In this document: one piece after another, positions 9,534-18,350 of the stretch | How positions within the stretch are numbered: position 1 is the first letter of the stretch | How the letters are laid out: each line of letters opens with the position of its first letter | Assembly (NCBI RefSeq): GCF_024296665.1 | Contig: NZ_CP100762.1 | Coordinates: forward strand, 496,001-560,000 | Direction of reading: 5' to 3' | Origin: Salinilacihabitans rarus | GTDB taxonomy: Archaea; Halobacteriota; Halobacteria; Halobacteriales; Natrialbaceae | DNA length: 64,000 bases | Position numbers and translations under genes: made by a program | The notes under the pieces: model-generated | Database searches by the model: none | What the model saw: only the letters and a program-made list of their open reading frames with translations | Told to the model about the DNA's origin: nothing

Positions 9534-11285
9534 TCACTCGTGTAACCCGCCGACCTCCTCGTAGAACGACGACGAGAGGCGGTCGGCCATCGGCTCCTCG
9601 CGGTCGATGCGGACGTCGACGACCGTCGGGACGGCGGCCGCCTTCGCCTCGCGGATCGCGCCGTCGAGGTCGGCGGGGTCGTCCACGCGCACGCCGTCGC
9701 CGCCGAGGCCGCGGGCGACGGCGACGAAGTCGGTGTCGCGGAACTCGACGCCCGGCATCTCCGGGTCCATCTGGCGGACCATCCCGAGCGAGGCGTCGTT
9801 CATGACGACGAACGCGGGCGCGACGCCGTGGTCGACCGCCGTCTCGATGGCGGTCATCGTCATCGCGAAGCCGCCGTCGCCGGCGACGCAGATGGCGTCC
9901 CGGCCGAGGAGGGCCGCCGTGACGGCCGCGGGCGCCGCCCAGCCCATCGCGCCCACGCCGCCGCTGCCGACGTAGCTCGCGGCGTGGCGGGTCTGGAGGT
10001 AGTGCAGCAGCCAGAAGCGGTTGTTGCCCGAGTCGGCCGTGACGACCGTCCCCTCGTCGAGGACCGACTCGACGGCCTTCGCGACCCGCTGGGGCCTGAT
10101 CGGGACCGCGCCGGCGTCGCACTCGGGGGCGTGGAAGTCCTCGCGGGCCGCCGCGGCGCGATCGAGCGCCCAGTCGTTCTCGCCGCCGCCGCGCTCCGCG
10201 GCCGCCTCCCGGAGGGCGGCGAGCGTCTCGCGTGCGTCGCCGATCAGGCCGACGTCGGCGGGGTAGACCCAGCCGGCGTTGCGCGAGTCCACGTCGGCGT
10301 GGAGGATCGTCTGCTCGTCGGGACGGACGAACGACTCGGCCCCCCAGTTGGTGTCCATCGGGTTGAGCCGACAGCCGACGACGAGGAGGACGTCGGCCTC
10401 GCTGACGGCGCGGTTTGCCCCCTCGTGGCCGAACGAGCCGATCACGCCCGCCGCGCGCTCGTGGGTCTCTGGGATCGTCGACTTCCCGAGATAGGAGGTG
10501 ACGACGACGGCGTCGTAGGCCTCCGCGACCGCGAGGAGTTCGTCGTAGGCGGTGGTGGCGTCGGAGTCGGCGACCGAGCGCGCGCCGCCGGCGCTCGCGT
10601 GCACCCCGTTCCCGGCGACGATCACGGGCCGCTCGGCGCCCGCGAGCGCCTCGCGGGCCGTTTCGAGGTCGCCCTCGGTCGGGCGCGAGCGCCAGTTTCT
10701 GACCTGCCGCCGGTCCCCCCAGAGCCGCGGCGTCGGATCGGCGGGGACCTCGTCGGCCACGGCGTCCCCGTCGAGGACGACCGCGCAGGGGCCGTTCCGG
10801 CCGGCAGTGGCGTGTTTGAACGCTAGCTGGACGCTGCGGACGGTCTCGGCGGGCGTGCGGGGGAACCACCACTCCTTCGTGATCGCGTCGAGGATCTTCG
10901 GCAGCGAGAGGCCGCCGTAGTCGCCGCGGGACTGCTGGTAGGGCGCGAGCGTCGAGTACTCGCCGCGCTCGGAGGCCTCGGTCAGGACGACCATCGGCGT
11001 CGATCCCAGTCGAGCCTCCATCTGGCCGATCGCGCCGAGGCTGCCGATCCACGGCCCCTGTCCGGCGAGGACGGCCGGCGAGCCGGTCAGCCGGCCGTAC
11101 GCCTCGGCCATCACGCTCGCCTCGCGCTCGTCGCGCGGGCGGACGACCGTCGCGTCGGCGTCGGTCTCGCCGATCGCCTCGAACAGTTCGATCACCCGCC
11201 CGCCGGGGTAGCCGAAGACGTACTCGACGTCGAGGGCGTCGAGCGTCTCGACCAGCCGCTCCGCGGTCGTCGGCGAGGCGGTCAC
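9534..11285 (-). CDS. thiamine-pyrophosphate enzyme, acetolactate synthase large-subunit-like
   Basis: The protein of about 583 residues has the three-domain layout of TPP enzymes. The N-terminal pyrimidine domain shows EYVFGYPGGRVIELFEAI and the catalytic-glutamate region DEREASVMAEAYGR. The middle domain has PVIVAGNGVHAS. The C-terminal TPP domain carries AGDGGFAMTMTAIETAV with a downstream VVMNDASLGMV, matching the GDG-N metal/TPP motif. The family includes acetolactate synthase, oxalyl-CoA decarboxylase and sulfoacetaldehyde acetyltransferase. No ilvN regulatory subunit or ilvC is adjacent, so the branched-chain role is unproven. I prefer the GTG at 11285 because the 21 residues upstream look non-native; the longer start at 11348 is possible. 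Confidence 0.85.
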   Translation of the reverse strand: MTASPTTAERLVETLDALDVEYVFGYPGGRVIELFEAIGETDADATVVRPRDEREASVMAEAYGRLTGSPAVLAGQGPWIGSLGAIGQMEARLGSTPMVVLTEASERGEYSTLAPYQQSRGDYGGLSLPKILDAITKEWWFPRTPAETVRSVQLAFKHATAGRNGPCAVVLDGDAVADEVPADPTPRLWGDRRQVRNWRSRPTEGDLETAREALAGAERPVIVAGNGVHASAGGARSVADSDATTAYDELLAVAEAYDAVVVTSYLGKSTIPETHERAAGVIGSFGHEGANRAVSEADVLLVVGCRLNPMDTNWGAESFVRPDEQTILHADVDSRNAGWVYPADVGLIGDARETLAALREAAAERGGGENDWALDRAAAAREDFHAPECDAGAVPIRPQRVAKAVESVLDEGTVVTADSGNNRFWLLHYLQTRHAASYVGSGGVGAMGWAAPAAVTAALLGRDAICVAGDGGFAMTMTAIETAVDHGVAPAFVVMNDASLGMVRQMDPEMPGVEFRDTDFVAVARGLGGDGVRVDDPADLDGAIREAKAAAVPTVVDVRIDREEPMADRLSSSFYEEVGGLHE

Positions 11286-11453
11286 GGCGATCGACCCTCC
11301 GGCGCGTCGGGCGTGTCGGATGCGATCATGGCACACTCGACCGGTCACCGGAGCGATCCTTTGCTCTGTCGGTCCGACCGGATCGATCGTGAGGGAGGCA
11401 GACGTTGCCGGACACGACCAGCGTTATGTGCGTGGGGTTCTCACACTCGGGTA

Positions 11454-11639
11454 ATGAGCGCGCAGCTTCGAAAGCCGACCGAACGCGTCTGTGAATGCTG
11501 TAACCGAACCGAGCGATGGGACGAGGGCCTCGACGCCTGGCAGATCGCCCGCGAGAACGGCGAACGCCTCGCCGGCGATCCCCACTGCATCCACGAGTGG
11601 GACATCAACGGCGCGTTCAACCCGTTCGATCTCGACTGA
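11454..11639 (+). CDS. small HEWD-motif protein with cysteine cluster
   Basis: A 61-residue protein that ends in HEWDINGAFNPFDLD and carries ERVCECCNRTERW near residue 12 and DPHCIHEWD near the end. The cysteines and histidines (CECC plus CIH) could form one small zinc site. Its size, acidity and terminal HEWD signature fit a family of small haloarchaeal proteins of unknown function. The ATG at 11454 is chosen because upstream sequence in frame is not protein-like. It stands just left of the repeat-rich region around the orc1/cdc6 gene. Confidence 0.75.
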   Translation: MSAQLRKPTERVCECCNRTERWDEGLDAWQIARENGERLAGDPHCIHEWDINGAFNPFDLD

Positions 11640-11676
11640 GTCCGACGATCCGGAGCGATCGTCTCGCCCTCTGTCC

Positions 11677-11724
11677 CCGTTCTCCGCTCCACTCCCGGGT
11701 CCGTTCTCCGCTCCACTCCCGAGT
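11677..11724. repeat. 24-bp tandem duplication
   Basis: The 24-bp unit beginning CCGTTCTCCGCTCCACTCCC occurs at 11677-11700 and again at 11701-11724 with one base difference. It lies in the roughly 350 bp without a gene between the HEWD gene and the DUF2332 gene, just left of the first origin-box-like repeat. Confidence 0.75.
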
Positions 11725-11774
11725 CCGTTCCGCGCCGGCCCCGGCGCCCGCCGTACCCCCACATCCCGCGCCCT

Positions 11775-11948
11775 CACCCCACCGCGTCGAGTGTTCCGCG
11801 GCGAGCGGGCGTCGGGCGTCTCGGTCGCGACCCACCCACCCCACCGCGTCGAGTGTTTCGTCGAGGGCGGGTCGACCCCCCGTCTCCGACGCCGAATCGC
11901 AGGACGGAGCCGCCGGGACTCCCTCACCCCACCGCGTCGAGTGCTTCG
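11775..11948 (-). repeat. three origin-recognition-box-like repeats, minus orientation
   Basis: Three near-identical copies occur at 11775-11798, 11837-11860 and 11925-11948. Read on the minus strand each is CGAAACACTCGACGCGGTGG followed by GGTG (the first copy begins CGGAAC, the third CGAAGC). The G-string end and palindrome-like AACACTCGAC core resemble haloarchaeal origin recognition boxes bound by Orc1/Cdc6. They point in the opposite direction to the copies near the orc1/cdc6 gene. They fill most of the otherwise gene-free stretch 11640-11995. Confidence 0.8.
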
Positions 11949-11995
11949 GCGGGCGCGGGCCCGTGGCCGCCTGCTCCCTTCAGTGCCTGATCCCA

Positions 11996-13126
11996 TCACC
12001 GCCCGATCCACCGGAGCCACTCCCCGTAGGACTCGAACCGCGCGAGGTGGGACTCCTCGGCGGCGCCGTCGACGAACCGGACGTGACGGTAGACGGGTTT
12101 CCCGAGGTCCTCGTCGGGGTCGATCGAGAGCCAGTGGACCGGCCGCTCGAAACCGTGCTCGCGCAGGGTCGCCCGCAGGTCGGCCACCGTCTCGTCGTCT
12201 AGCTGGTAGAGGACGTGCGTGCTGAAGACGACGAGCGCGGCGTCGTCCGGGGCCTCCGCGAGCAGCCGCGGGAGCGTTTCGACGGCGTCCCCCTCGACGA
12301 GGTCGGGCCGGGCAGTCCTCGCCGCGTCGATCGCGGCGTCGAGCCGTTCGCGCCGGTCGGGCTGATCGGGGTGGACGAGCGCGCGGAGCCAGCGAGCGTC
12401 CGCGGGATCGGTCGGATCGAGCGGGTTCAGGTCGACGCCGGTCCTGTGGACGACCCGCGGGAACCGCCGCGGAATCGGCGGCCGTCGATCGCCCCGGACG
12501 GCGGCCCCGACCTCGACGGGCGAGTCCGGGTCGCCTGCGGTCCGAACCGCCGAGTCCGTGCGGTCGAGACGGTCGGACGGCCCCGCGTCGTCGGTTTCGC
12601 CCGACCGGTACCGATACCGGTACCGGTCCCAGTTGAGATTTAGCCCCGCGCTCGTCCCGATCTCGATCTGTGCGAGGGTCCGCGTCTCGGCCGTTCGGGC
12701 CACGCGCTCGAACGCGGGCAGGAGCACCGCGGTCCTCCCGACGTCGTTCGTCTGGACGCGGCGCGTCGCGAGCAGGTCCCGCAAGCGCTCCTCGTTCGCC
12801 AGACAGAACTCCCGAAAACGAGCGACGACGCCCCCGTCGTCCCCTTCGTTCGCTCCCGTTCGTCGGTCGGTCGTCTCGCCCCCACACGACGGGTAGTAAT
12901 CGGCGAGCGGGTGGTCGACGCCGTCCAGGAGCAGCGAGTGAACCGCGGCGAGGAGCAACTGCGGCGCTGGCTGGCCGGGACGGGCGTCCGCGGCGATCCC
13001 CAGGAGCCGTTCGTCCTCGGCCGCGGCCGCCGCCAGCGTCCCGTACAGGGGCGTCACGTCGGCGGCCCAGCCGGCGTACCGTTCGAACTCCGCCGCGAGG
13101 TCGCCCCGCGTCGTGCGGTCGTCCAT
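11996..13126 (-). CDS. DUF2332 family protein
   Basis: The 376-residue protein matches the layout of the DUF2332 family: an N-terminal region ending in [13 protein letters not shown] (about residue 70), the [16 protein letters not shown] segment (about 120), the diagnostic [18 protein letters not shown] near residue 150, then [18 protein letters not shown] and a C-terminal [21 protein letters not shown] resembles a SAM-binding loop, so a methyltransferase-like fold has been suspected for such proteins, but no reaction is known to me. The ATG at 13126 (MDDRTTRG) is preferred over the upstream one at 13177. The gene lies inside the array of origin-box-like repeats. Confidence 0.85.
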   Translation of the reverse strand: MDDRTTRGDLAAEFERYAGWAADVTPLYGTLAAAAAEDERLLGIAADARPGQPAPQLLLAAVHSLLLDGVDHPLADYYPSCGGETTDRRTGANEGDDGGVVARFREFCLANEERLRDLLATRRVQTNDVGRTAVLLPAFERVARTAETRTLAQIEIGTSAGLNLNWDRYRYRYRSGETDDAGPSDRLDRTDSAVRTAGDPDSPVEVGAAVRGDRRPPIPRRFPRVVHRTGVDLNPLDPTDPADARWLRALVHPDQPDRRERLDAAIDAARTARPDLVEGDAVETLPRLLAEAPDDAALVVFSTHVLYQLDDETVADLRATLREHGFERPVHWLSIDPDEDLGKPVYRHVRFVDGAAEESHLARFESYGEWLRWIGR

Positions 13127-13275
13127 GTGACGTCCGCGGACCCCAACGTGAAAAGTGTCGGGAACGGGGACGGTCACCCGATCCAGACCGAAAGGTCATT
13201 GTCGGTCCGGCGGCGACGGACGAGTCACGCGCTCGGCCCGGCGTCGGCGAAGCGTCGACGAACCAGTTACCGAGC

Positions 13276-13346
13276 CGAAACACTCGACGTAGTGGGGTGG
13301 CGATCCACCGGCATATCGGGAACACTCGACGCACTCGACACGGTGG
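13276..13346 (+). repeat. two origin-recognition-box-like repeats just upstream of orc1/cdc6
   Basis: One copy at 13276-13300 reads CGAAACACTCGACGTAGTGG then GGTGG. A second at 13321-13346 is rearranged: AACACTCGAC is followed after one base by a second CACTCGACACGGTGG that lacks the long G-string. The second copy touches the TATA region of orc1/cdc6, so binding of the initiator there could repress its own gene. Confidence 0.8.
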
Positions 13347-13355
13347 TTTTATGTG
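13345..13355 (+). promoter_or_regulatory. TATA box of orc1/cdc6, overlapping an origin-box-like repeat
   Basis: GGTTTTATGTG at 13345-13355 lies about 28 bp upstream of the ATG at 13379, the usual distance for a leaderless haloarchaeal transcript. It abuts the degenerate repeat at 13321-13346. Confidence 0.5.
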
Positions 13356-13378
13356 TTTGCCGTCCCCCGGATCGAACG

Positions 13379-14605
13379 ATGCCGCTGTTCGACCGGGACA
13401 CGTCGATCTTCTCGGACGAGGACGTGCTACGCGAGGACTACCAGCCGGAGTCGATCCAGGAGCGCGACGAGGAGATCGACGCCTACATGGCCGCCCTCCA
13501 GCCCGTGATCAACGGCGCCCAGCCGCGGAACCTCTTCCTCTACGGGAAAGCCGGCGTGGGGAAGACGGCCGTCACCCGCTATCTCCTCTCGCATCTCGAA
13601 CGCGACGTCGAGGCCTACGACGACGTCACGCTGACGGTCGTCTGGCTCAACTGCAACAACCTCTCGTCGTCCTATCAGGTCGCGGCGAACCTCGTCAACG
13701 AACTCCGGCCCCCGTCCCGACAGATCAGCACGACGGGCTACCCCCGCCAGACGATCTTCGACATGCTCTACGACGAACTCGAGTCGGTCGGCGGCACGGT
13801 CCTGATCGTCCTCGACGAGATCGACCACATCGGCGACGACGACGGCATCCTCTACGAACTCCCGCGGGCGCGGGCCAACGGCTACCTCTCGGCGGTCAAA
13901 CCCGGCATCATCGGGATCAGCAACGACCTCAGCTTCCACGACAGCCTCTCGCCGAAGGTCAAGGACACCCTCTGTGAGGAGGAGGTCCACTTCCCGCCGT
14001 ACACGGCCGACGAACTCCGGGCGATCCTCGAACAGCGCGCCGAAAACGCCCTCTACGACGGCGCCTACGGCTCGAACGTGCTCTCGCTGTGTGCGGCGCT
14101 GGCCGCCCAGGACACCGGCAGCGCCCGGCAGGCGCTCGACCTCCTCTACAAGGCCGGCGACATCACCCGGTCGAACGACGAGACGACGATCACCGAACCC
14201 CACGTCAGGGAGGCCCAGCGCGCCCTCGAACGCGGTCAGATCCGACAGGGAATGATGGAACTGACCCGCCACGGCCACCTCTCGCTGGCGGCGGTCCTCT
14301 CGATCGCCATCGAGGACGACACGCCGGCCCGGGTCCGCGAGATCTACCCGAAGTACGCCGAGATCGCCGAACGCTTCGGCACCAAGCCGCTCGTGCGCCG
14401 GCGGATGCACGACCACCTCTCGGATCTGGCGATGCAGGGGATCCTCAAGCGGTACACCCGCAACCACGGCCGCTCGGGCGGCCAGTACTACGAGTACGAC
14501 CTCGACGTCACCCTCGAACTGGCGATCGACGTCGTCGAGGAACTGGACGACGTCGACCTCTCGCCGCACGCCTCGCGGACGGCCGCCAGACTGGGCCTGC
14601 GGTAA
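13379..14605 (+). CDS. Orc1/Cdc6 family replication initiator
   Basis: The 408-residue AAA+ protein has Walker A GKAGVGKT at residues 56-63, Walker [10 protein letters not shown] at about 141-149, and a C-terminal winged-helix domain (about 300-400) of the kind that binds origin boxes. By family knowledge it recognises the origin and loads the MCM helicase. The start at 13379 ([11 protein letters not shown]) fits the TATA spacing and the conserved N-terminus. Haloarchaeal genomes encode many paralogues, each usually reading its own box variant, and the repeats on both sides of this gene share one distinct core. This points to an origin dedicated to this initiator. Confidence 0.93.
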   Translation: MPLFDRDTSIFSDEDVLREDYQPESIQERDEEIDAYMAALQPVINGAQPRNLFLYGKAGVGKTAVTRYLLSHLERDVEAYDDVTLTVVWLNCNNLSSSYQVAANLVNELRPPSRQISTTGYPRQTIFDMLYDELESVGGTVLIVLDEIDHIGDDDGILYELPRARANGYLSAVKPGIIGISNDLSFHDSLSPKVKDTLCEEEVHFPPYTADELRAILEQRAENALYDGAYGSNVLSLCAALAAQDTGSARQALDLLYKAGDITRSNDETTITEPHVREAQRALERGQIRQGMMELTRHGHLSLAAVLSIAIEDDTPARVREIYPKYAEIAERFGTKPLVRRRMHDHLSDLAMQGILKRYTRNHGRSGGQYYEYDLDVTLELAIDVVEELDDVDLSPHASRTAARLGLR

Positions 14606-14682
14606 CCCCGCTTCCGTCCGCTCTCGTTTCCGACTCGCGCCCCGCTTCGTCGCCTTCTCGCCCACCCCCACCCGCTTCCCCC

Positions 14683-14797
14683 CGAAACACTCGACGCGGT
14701 GGGGTGGGGGTGTGTCCGGTCGCCCGGACCGTCGGTCCGTCCCGTCGCCCCCGCGAACCGGCCCCCGCCACGGGAACACTCGACACGGTGGGGTGGG
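14683..14797 (+). repeat. two origin-recognition-box-like repeats downstream of orc1/cdc6
   Basis: Copies at 14683-14706 (CGAAACACTCGACGCGGTGG then GGTG) and 14771-14797 (GGGAACACTCGACACGGTGG then GGTGGG) lie between orc1/cdc6 and the CutA gene. Both have the same orientation as the upstream pair. The rest of this 263-bp gap is GC-rich and shows no gene. Confidence 0.8.
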
Positions 14798-14868
14798 TGA
14801 GTCGAAATAACTCCACCGCAGGCCCCCAGTTCAGCACGCTTTTGTCGAAACCGCACGTAGCCGAGCGC

Positions 14869-15171
14869 GTGCCAACGGTCTACGTCACGGCCCCGCCCGA
14901 GGCCGCACCCGAAATCGCCGAGACGCTCGTCGAGGAACGCCTCGCCGCCTGCGTCAACCGCGTCCCCTGCGAGTCGACCTACCGCTGGGAGGGGGAGATC
15001 CACCGCGACGAGGAGGAGATCCTGCTCGCGAAGACGACCGACGACGCCTTCGACGCCCTCGTCGAGCGCGTCGAGGCCATCCACCCCTACGACGTCCCCT
15101 GCGTCGAGCGCTTCGACGAGGGGGGCGTGCTCGCGGCGTTCGCCGACTGGCGCGACGGTAGCGTCGACTGA
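14869..15171 (+). CDS. cutA: divalent-cation tolerance protein CutA
   Basis: The 100-residue protein matches CutA1 throughout: VYVTAPPEAAPEIAETLVEERLAACVN at the start, the STYRWEGEI strand, EEILLAKT, and the C-terminal HPYDVPCV. CutA forms stable trimers and is linked to copper tolerance in bacteria, though its true role is unclear. I chose the GTG at 14869 because it starts the first beta strand directly, as in homologues. A TTTTGTCG element about 30 bp upstream could be its TATA box. Confidence 0.9.
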   Translation: MPTVYVTAPPEAAPEIAETLVEERLAACVNRVPCESTYRWEGEIHRDEEEILLAKTTDDAFDALVERVEAIHPYDVPCVERFDEGGVLAAFADWRDGSVD

Positions 15172-15234
15172 TCGCGGCGCTCGCCGGCGTCGCGGCCCCA
15201 CGCCCTCGCGGGCGGCGATTGCCCGAAAAAGCAA

Positions 15235-15244
15235 CCCTTAAAAC
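15235..15244 (+). promoter_or_regulatory. TATA box of the L11 gene
   Basis: CCCTTAAAAC at 15235-15244 lies 23 bp before the ATG at 15267, which would give a leaderless or nearly leaderless transcript. Confidence 0.6.
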
Positions 15245-15266
15245 TCGCGCGCGGGTTCTGTCGGGT

Positions 15267-15755
15267 ATGGCTGGAACCATCGAAGTGCTCGTTCCGGGTG
15301 GCCAGGCCAACCCCGGCCCGCCGCTCGGTCCCGAGCTCGGACCGACGCCCGTCGACGTACAGGCGGTCGTCCAGGAGATCAACGACCAGACCGCCGCGTT
15401 CGACGGCACCGAAGTCCCCGTCACCGTCGACTACGAGGACGACGGCTCCTTCGAGATCGAGGTCGGCGTCCCGCCGACGGCGGCGCTGATCAAGGACGAG
15501 GCCGGCTTCGAGACCGGCAGCGGCGAGCCCCAGACGGACTTCGTCGCCGACCTCTCGATCGATCAGGTCAAGAAGATCGCCGAGCAGAAACACCCCGACC
15601 TGCTCGCCTACGACACGAAAAACGCCGCGAAGGAAGTCGTCGGCACCTGCGCCTCGATGGGCGTCACCATCGAGGGCGAGGACGCCCGCGAGTTCAAGGA
15701 GAAGGTCGACGCGGGCGAGTACGACGACGTGTTGGCCGGCGAAGCCAAAGCCTAG
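15267..15755 (+). CDS. rpl11: 50S ribosomal protein L11
   Basis: The 162-residue protein is archaeal L11. The N-terminal domain has GGQANPGPPLGPELGPTPV at about residues 10-28, the proline-rich loop that contacts the GTPase-associated centre. The C-terminal rRNA-binding domain ends with GTCASMGVTIEGEDAREF. In haloarchaea L11 is commonly transcribed apart from the L1-L10-L12 operon, and here that operon lies about 6 kb downstream. The ATG at 15267 sits at the expected distance from a TATA box. Confidence 0.97.
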   Translation: MAGTIEVLVPGGQANPGPPLGPELGPTPVDVQAVVQEINDQTAAFDGTEVPVTVDYEDDGSFEIEVGVPPTAALIKDEAGFETGSGEPQTDFVADLSIDQVKKIAEQKHPDLLAYDTKNAAKEVVGTCASMGVTIEGEDAREFKEKVDAGEYDDVLAGEAKA

Positions 15756-15856
15756 TCCCTCTCGATCTCCGCGACTGACGGTTTTCGAGCGATCGTCGAC
15801 GAGCGACGCGTCCGGACCCGGCCGATGCCGGTTCCGGCGACGCTCTGGCTCTCGGC

Positions 15857-16795
15857 TCACGTCCGCCGTCCGAGCACGTCGAGGTTGTGGACCACAGCGA
15901 CGAGGTCGCCGCGTTCGAGCGCCGCCAGCCGCCGCTCGACCCACGCCTCCCGGACCGCCGGGTCGAGTACCGCGGGCGGATAGTCCGCGAGCGCGCCGTC
16001 GATCGTTTCGAGCAGGTGCCCGAGGAAGGCCGCCTCGTCGGCGGGGTAGGCTCCATCGACCGGGCGGACGACCCAGTCGGAGCCGCCCGCGGCGAGGACC
16101 TCGAATTCGGACCCGGAGGCGGCCCCGGACCCGGGGAGCGCCGCGAGCAGTTCGCGACCCGCGCGGCTGCTCCCCGGCGCGTCCCGCACCTCGTCCATGT
16201 GCCGGTGGTAGAGACGCTCGATCCGGTCGTCCGCCGGCTCGGACGGGGCGAACGCCGTCCCGCCGTCGAACGTGATCGGCGCGTACAGCAGGCCGCCCGG
16301 TCGCAGCAGGTCGGCGACGGCCGGCAGCGCCCGGTCGAGGTCGACGAGGTCGAGAAACGCCGCCGCGATCACCGCGTCGGCTTCGTCGTCGATCGTGAAC
16401 GCGTCCGCGACCGCCAGCGTCGCGTCGAGGCGTCGCTCGCCCGACGTCGCGACGATCCGCTCGTCGTCGGCCTCGACGTCGTAGCCGGCTTCGTCCAGCC
16501 ACGCGGGGACGCGCTCCCGGGCGCGGCGGACGCGGCCCCGGTCGCGGTCGACCGCGCGGTAGGTGACCCGGTCGGGGAGCAGCCCCCACGACGCCAGCCG
16601 GGCGATCATCGTCCCGACGCCGGCGCCGAGTTCGACGATCCGCACCTCCTCTCCCGTCGGTCCGTCGCTCGCCTCGCCGTCGGCCCCGGCCAGCCGCCCG
16701 AGTTCGGCCGCGAACCGGTCGAGGACGCGACGGTTCAGCGCGCGGTCGTCGACCGTCCGCTTGGCTTCCAGATAGCCGCGCGTCGATCCCGTCAC
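15857..16795 (-). CDS. class I SAM-dependent methyltransferase
   Basis: This is a 312-residue Rossmann-type methyltransferase. The SAM-binding glycine loop is VELGAGVGTMIARL near residue 55, an acidic residue for the ribose follows in YRAVDRDRGRV, and the later LVDLDRALPAVADLLRPGGLLYAPITF matches motifs IV and VI. The GTG start at 16795 overlaps the TGA of the glycosyltransferase gene (GTGA), so the two are translationally coupled. It is the last gene of the dehydrogenase-PTPS-glycosyltransferase-methyltransferase operon and probably modifies the same small molecule or glycan. The acceptor is unknown. Confidence 0.8.
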   Translation of the reverse strand: MTGSTRGYLEAKRTVDDRALNRRVLDRFAAELGRLAGADGEASDGPTGEEVRIVELGAGVGTMIARLASWGLLPDRVTYRAVDRDRGRVRRARERVPAWLDEAGYDVEADDERIVATSGERRLDATLAVADAFTIDDEADAVIAAAFLDLVDLDRALPAVADLLRPGGLLYAPITFDGGTAFAPSEPADDRIERLYHRHMDEVRDAPGSSRAGRELLAALPGSGAASGSEFEVLAAGGSDWVVRPVDGAYPADEAAFLGHLLETIDGALADYPPAVLDPAVREAWVERRLAALERGDLVAVVHNLDVLGRRT

Positions 16796-17973
16796 GCGTG
16801 ATCGCCCCCGTCTCGGCCGTCCGTCCCCGGCTCCCTCCCCCCGGCTATGTCGACGAGGAACGACCGCGCGCGCTCCATCGTCTCCGCCCAGCCGGGGTGT
16901 TCGCTCGCGGTCTCCAGCGCCGCCCGGCTCAGGCGGGCGAGTTCGGTCCGGTCGGCGGCCAGCCGGTCGACGACCGCGGCGATCCGATCCGGGTCGTCGG
17001 GCTCGACGAGGAAGCCGTTCTCCCCGTCCGCGACGAGTTCGCTCGCCCCGCCGGCCGCGCTCGCGACCGGGACGGCGCCGTACTCCATCGCTTCGAGGTA
17101 GACCGCGCCGAACCCCTCGTGGCGCGACGGCACGGCGAGGACGTGTAGCCGCCGGAGGAGAGACGCCAGTTCCGCGTCGTCGACCTCCCCGGCGAACGTC
17201 ACGCGCTCGCCGATCCCGCGCTCGGCGGCCGCCTCGCGGACCTCGCGGGCGTACCCGGGGTCGGCCTCGTGGCTCCCGACGACGGTCAGTTCCCACGGGC
17301 GGTCGACGCGTGCGAGCCCCGCGAGGAGCGTCGTCGCGCCCTTCCGGGGCACGAGATTGCCGACGAACCCGATCCGGAGCGGCCCCTCCCGGGCGCGTCC
17401 GGCGGCCGCCTCGGGCGAGACCGCCGCGCCCTCGACCCGGCCGCCGGGACGGGCGACGAGCGTCGGCAGCGGCGCGAGCGCGACCGTCCGGTCGCGGGTG
17501 TCCGCGCTCGCACAGATCGCGGCGTCGACCGTCCGGAGGTACCGCCGCTCGATCGCGCGGGTGGCGGGCCGGAGCGTCGGTCCGACCTCGTCGGTCCGCA
17601 GGTGGTGGACGATCGAGACCACGGCGCCCGGCCGGTCGAGGTGCGGATTGTGACGCCACAGCGACGGGTGACAGAGTTCGTCCTGCACCAGGACGTCGAC
17701 CGGCCGGTTGAGCTTCGCCCGGAGCGCCTCCGAGCGGGCGTCGGCGAGGTGCTCGGGGTAGGTCCGCCACGGCAGCGCGATCACCTCGACGCGGTCGCCC
17801 CGGCCTTCGAGGTGCGAGACGAGTTTCCGGTCGTACCGGAACCCGCCCGACGTCCGGTCCAGCCCGCCGTACACCACGAGGCCGACGTCGAGCGCGTCGC
17901 CTCTCGACCCGCTCCCGTCACCGCTGGCGTCGGCGCGTCGGTCGTCGGTCTCCCGGTCGCTCGCCCTCGTCAT
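16792..17973 (-). CDS. GT4-type glycosyltransferase
   Basis: The 393-residue protein has the two-Rossmann GT-B fold of family 4. The N-terminal acceptor domain includes GGLDRTSGGFRYDRKLV near residue 37. The C-terminal donor domain shows RIGFVGNLVPRKGATTLL (about 200), the VPSRHEGFGAVYLEAMEYG motif (about 285) with the EX7E glutamates, and GENGFLVEPDDP. It transfers a sugar from a nucleotide donor. It overlaps the PTPS-like gene by ATGA and the methyltransferase by GTGA. In this setting it may glycosylate a pterin or a lipid-linked acceptor; neither is proven. Confidence 0.88.
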   Translation of the reverse strand: MTRASDRETDDRRADASGDGSGSRGDALDVGLVVYGGLDRTSGGFRYDRKLVSHLEGRGDRVEVIALPWRTYPEHLADARSEALRAKLNRPVDVLVQDELCHPSLWRHNPHLDRPGAVVSIVHHLRTDEVGPTLRPATRAIERRYLRTVDAAICASADTRDRTVALAPLPTLVARPGGRVEGAAVSPEAAAGRAREGPLRIGFVGNLVPRKGATTLLAGLARVDRPWELTVVGSHEADPGYAREVREAAAERGIGERVTFAGEVDDAELASLLRRLHVLAVPSRHEGFGAVYLEAMEYGAVPVASAAGGASELVADGENGFLVEPDDPDRIAAVVDRLAADRTELARLSRAALETASEHPGWAETMERARSFLVDIAGGREPGTDGRDGGDHA

Positions 17974-18350
17974 TCGATCGAGCGCACGTGTGCGACGCGC
18001 GCGATATCGTCCTCGGCCACGTCGACGTGGAGTTCGGTCGCCGCGGGCGGGTCGAGCCGTTCGAGCAGTCGGTCGCCGAAGATCCGCGCGAAGCGCTCGG
18101 CGCTCGGGTTCGCCCCCTCGAACGCGGGGAGGTCGTTGAGCGTCCGGTCGCGGTAGCGCTCCGCGAGGGCGTCCATCGCCTCCGAGACGTCGTCGATGTC
18201 GACGAGGTAACCGTGCTCGCCGAGGTCCGGCCCGCGGAACGTCGCCTCGACGGCGTAGCGGTGGGAGTGGAGGGTCCCCTCGGGTCCGGGATCGGGCACG
18301 GTGAGGTAGTGCTGGGCGACGAACGAGCGCGAGACGGACACGGCGTACAT
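17970..18350 (-). CDS. 6-pyruvoyl-tetrahydropterin synthase-like (QueD/PTPS family) protein
   Basis: The 126-residue protein matches the PTPS/QueD fold: an N-terminal SRSFVAQHYL with the first zinc histidine, LHSHRYAVEATF with the HxH pair near residue 28, and a middle YLVDIDDVSEAM segment. The family's catalytic cysteine, normally four residues before HxH, is replaced by glutamate (EGTLHSH), which recalls the folate-type PTPS-III variants. Canonical queuosine/archaeosine chemistry is therefore doubtful. It sits between a dehydrogenase and a glycosyltransferase in one operon, which suggests a specialised pterin-related pathway. Confidence 0.8.
   Translation of the reverse strand: MYAVSVSRSFVAQHYLTVPDPGPEGTLHSHRYAVEATFRGPDLGEHGYLVDIDDVSEAMDALAERYRDRTLNDLPAFEGANPSAERFARIFGDRLLERLDPPAATELHVDVAEDDIARVAHVRSIE

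Larger units (their letters stand above)
11775..14797. other. candidate chromosomal replication origin region
   Basis: Seven origin-box-like repeats share the core AACACTCGAC-RCGGTGGGG and surround an Orc1/Cdc6 gene: three in minus orientation at 11775-11948, two in plus orientation at 13276-13346 and two at 14683-14797. Inverted arrays of G-string boxes next to an orc1/cdc6 gene are the established form of haloarchaeal oriC. The AT-rich unwinding element is not obvious; the least GC-rich spot is the 13340-13360 promoter. Because the left array is separated from the gene by DUF2332, the functional origin could be either intergenic region. Confidence 0.6.

Noticed and set aside
12601-12640. 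Tandem CCGGTACCGATACC repeat
   Set aside because: It encodes the DRYRYRYR segment of the DUF2332 protein, so coding explains it.
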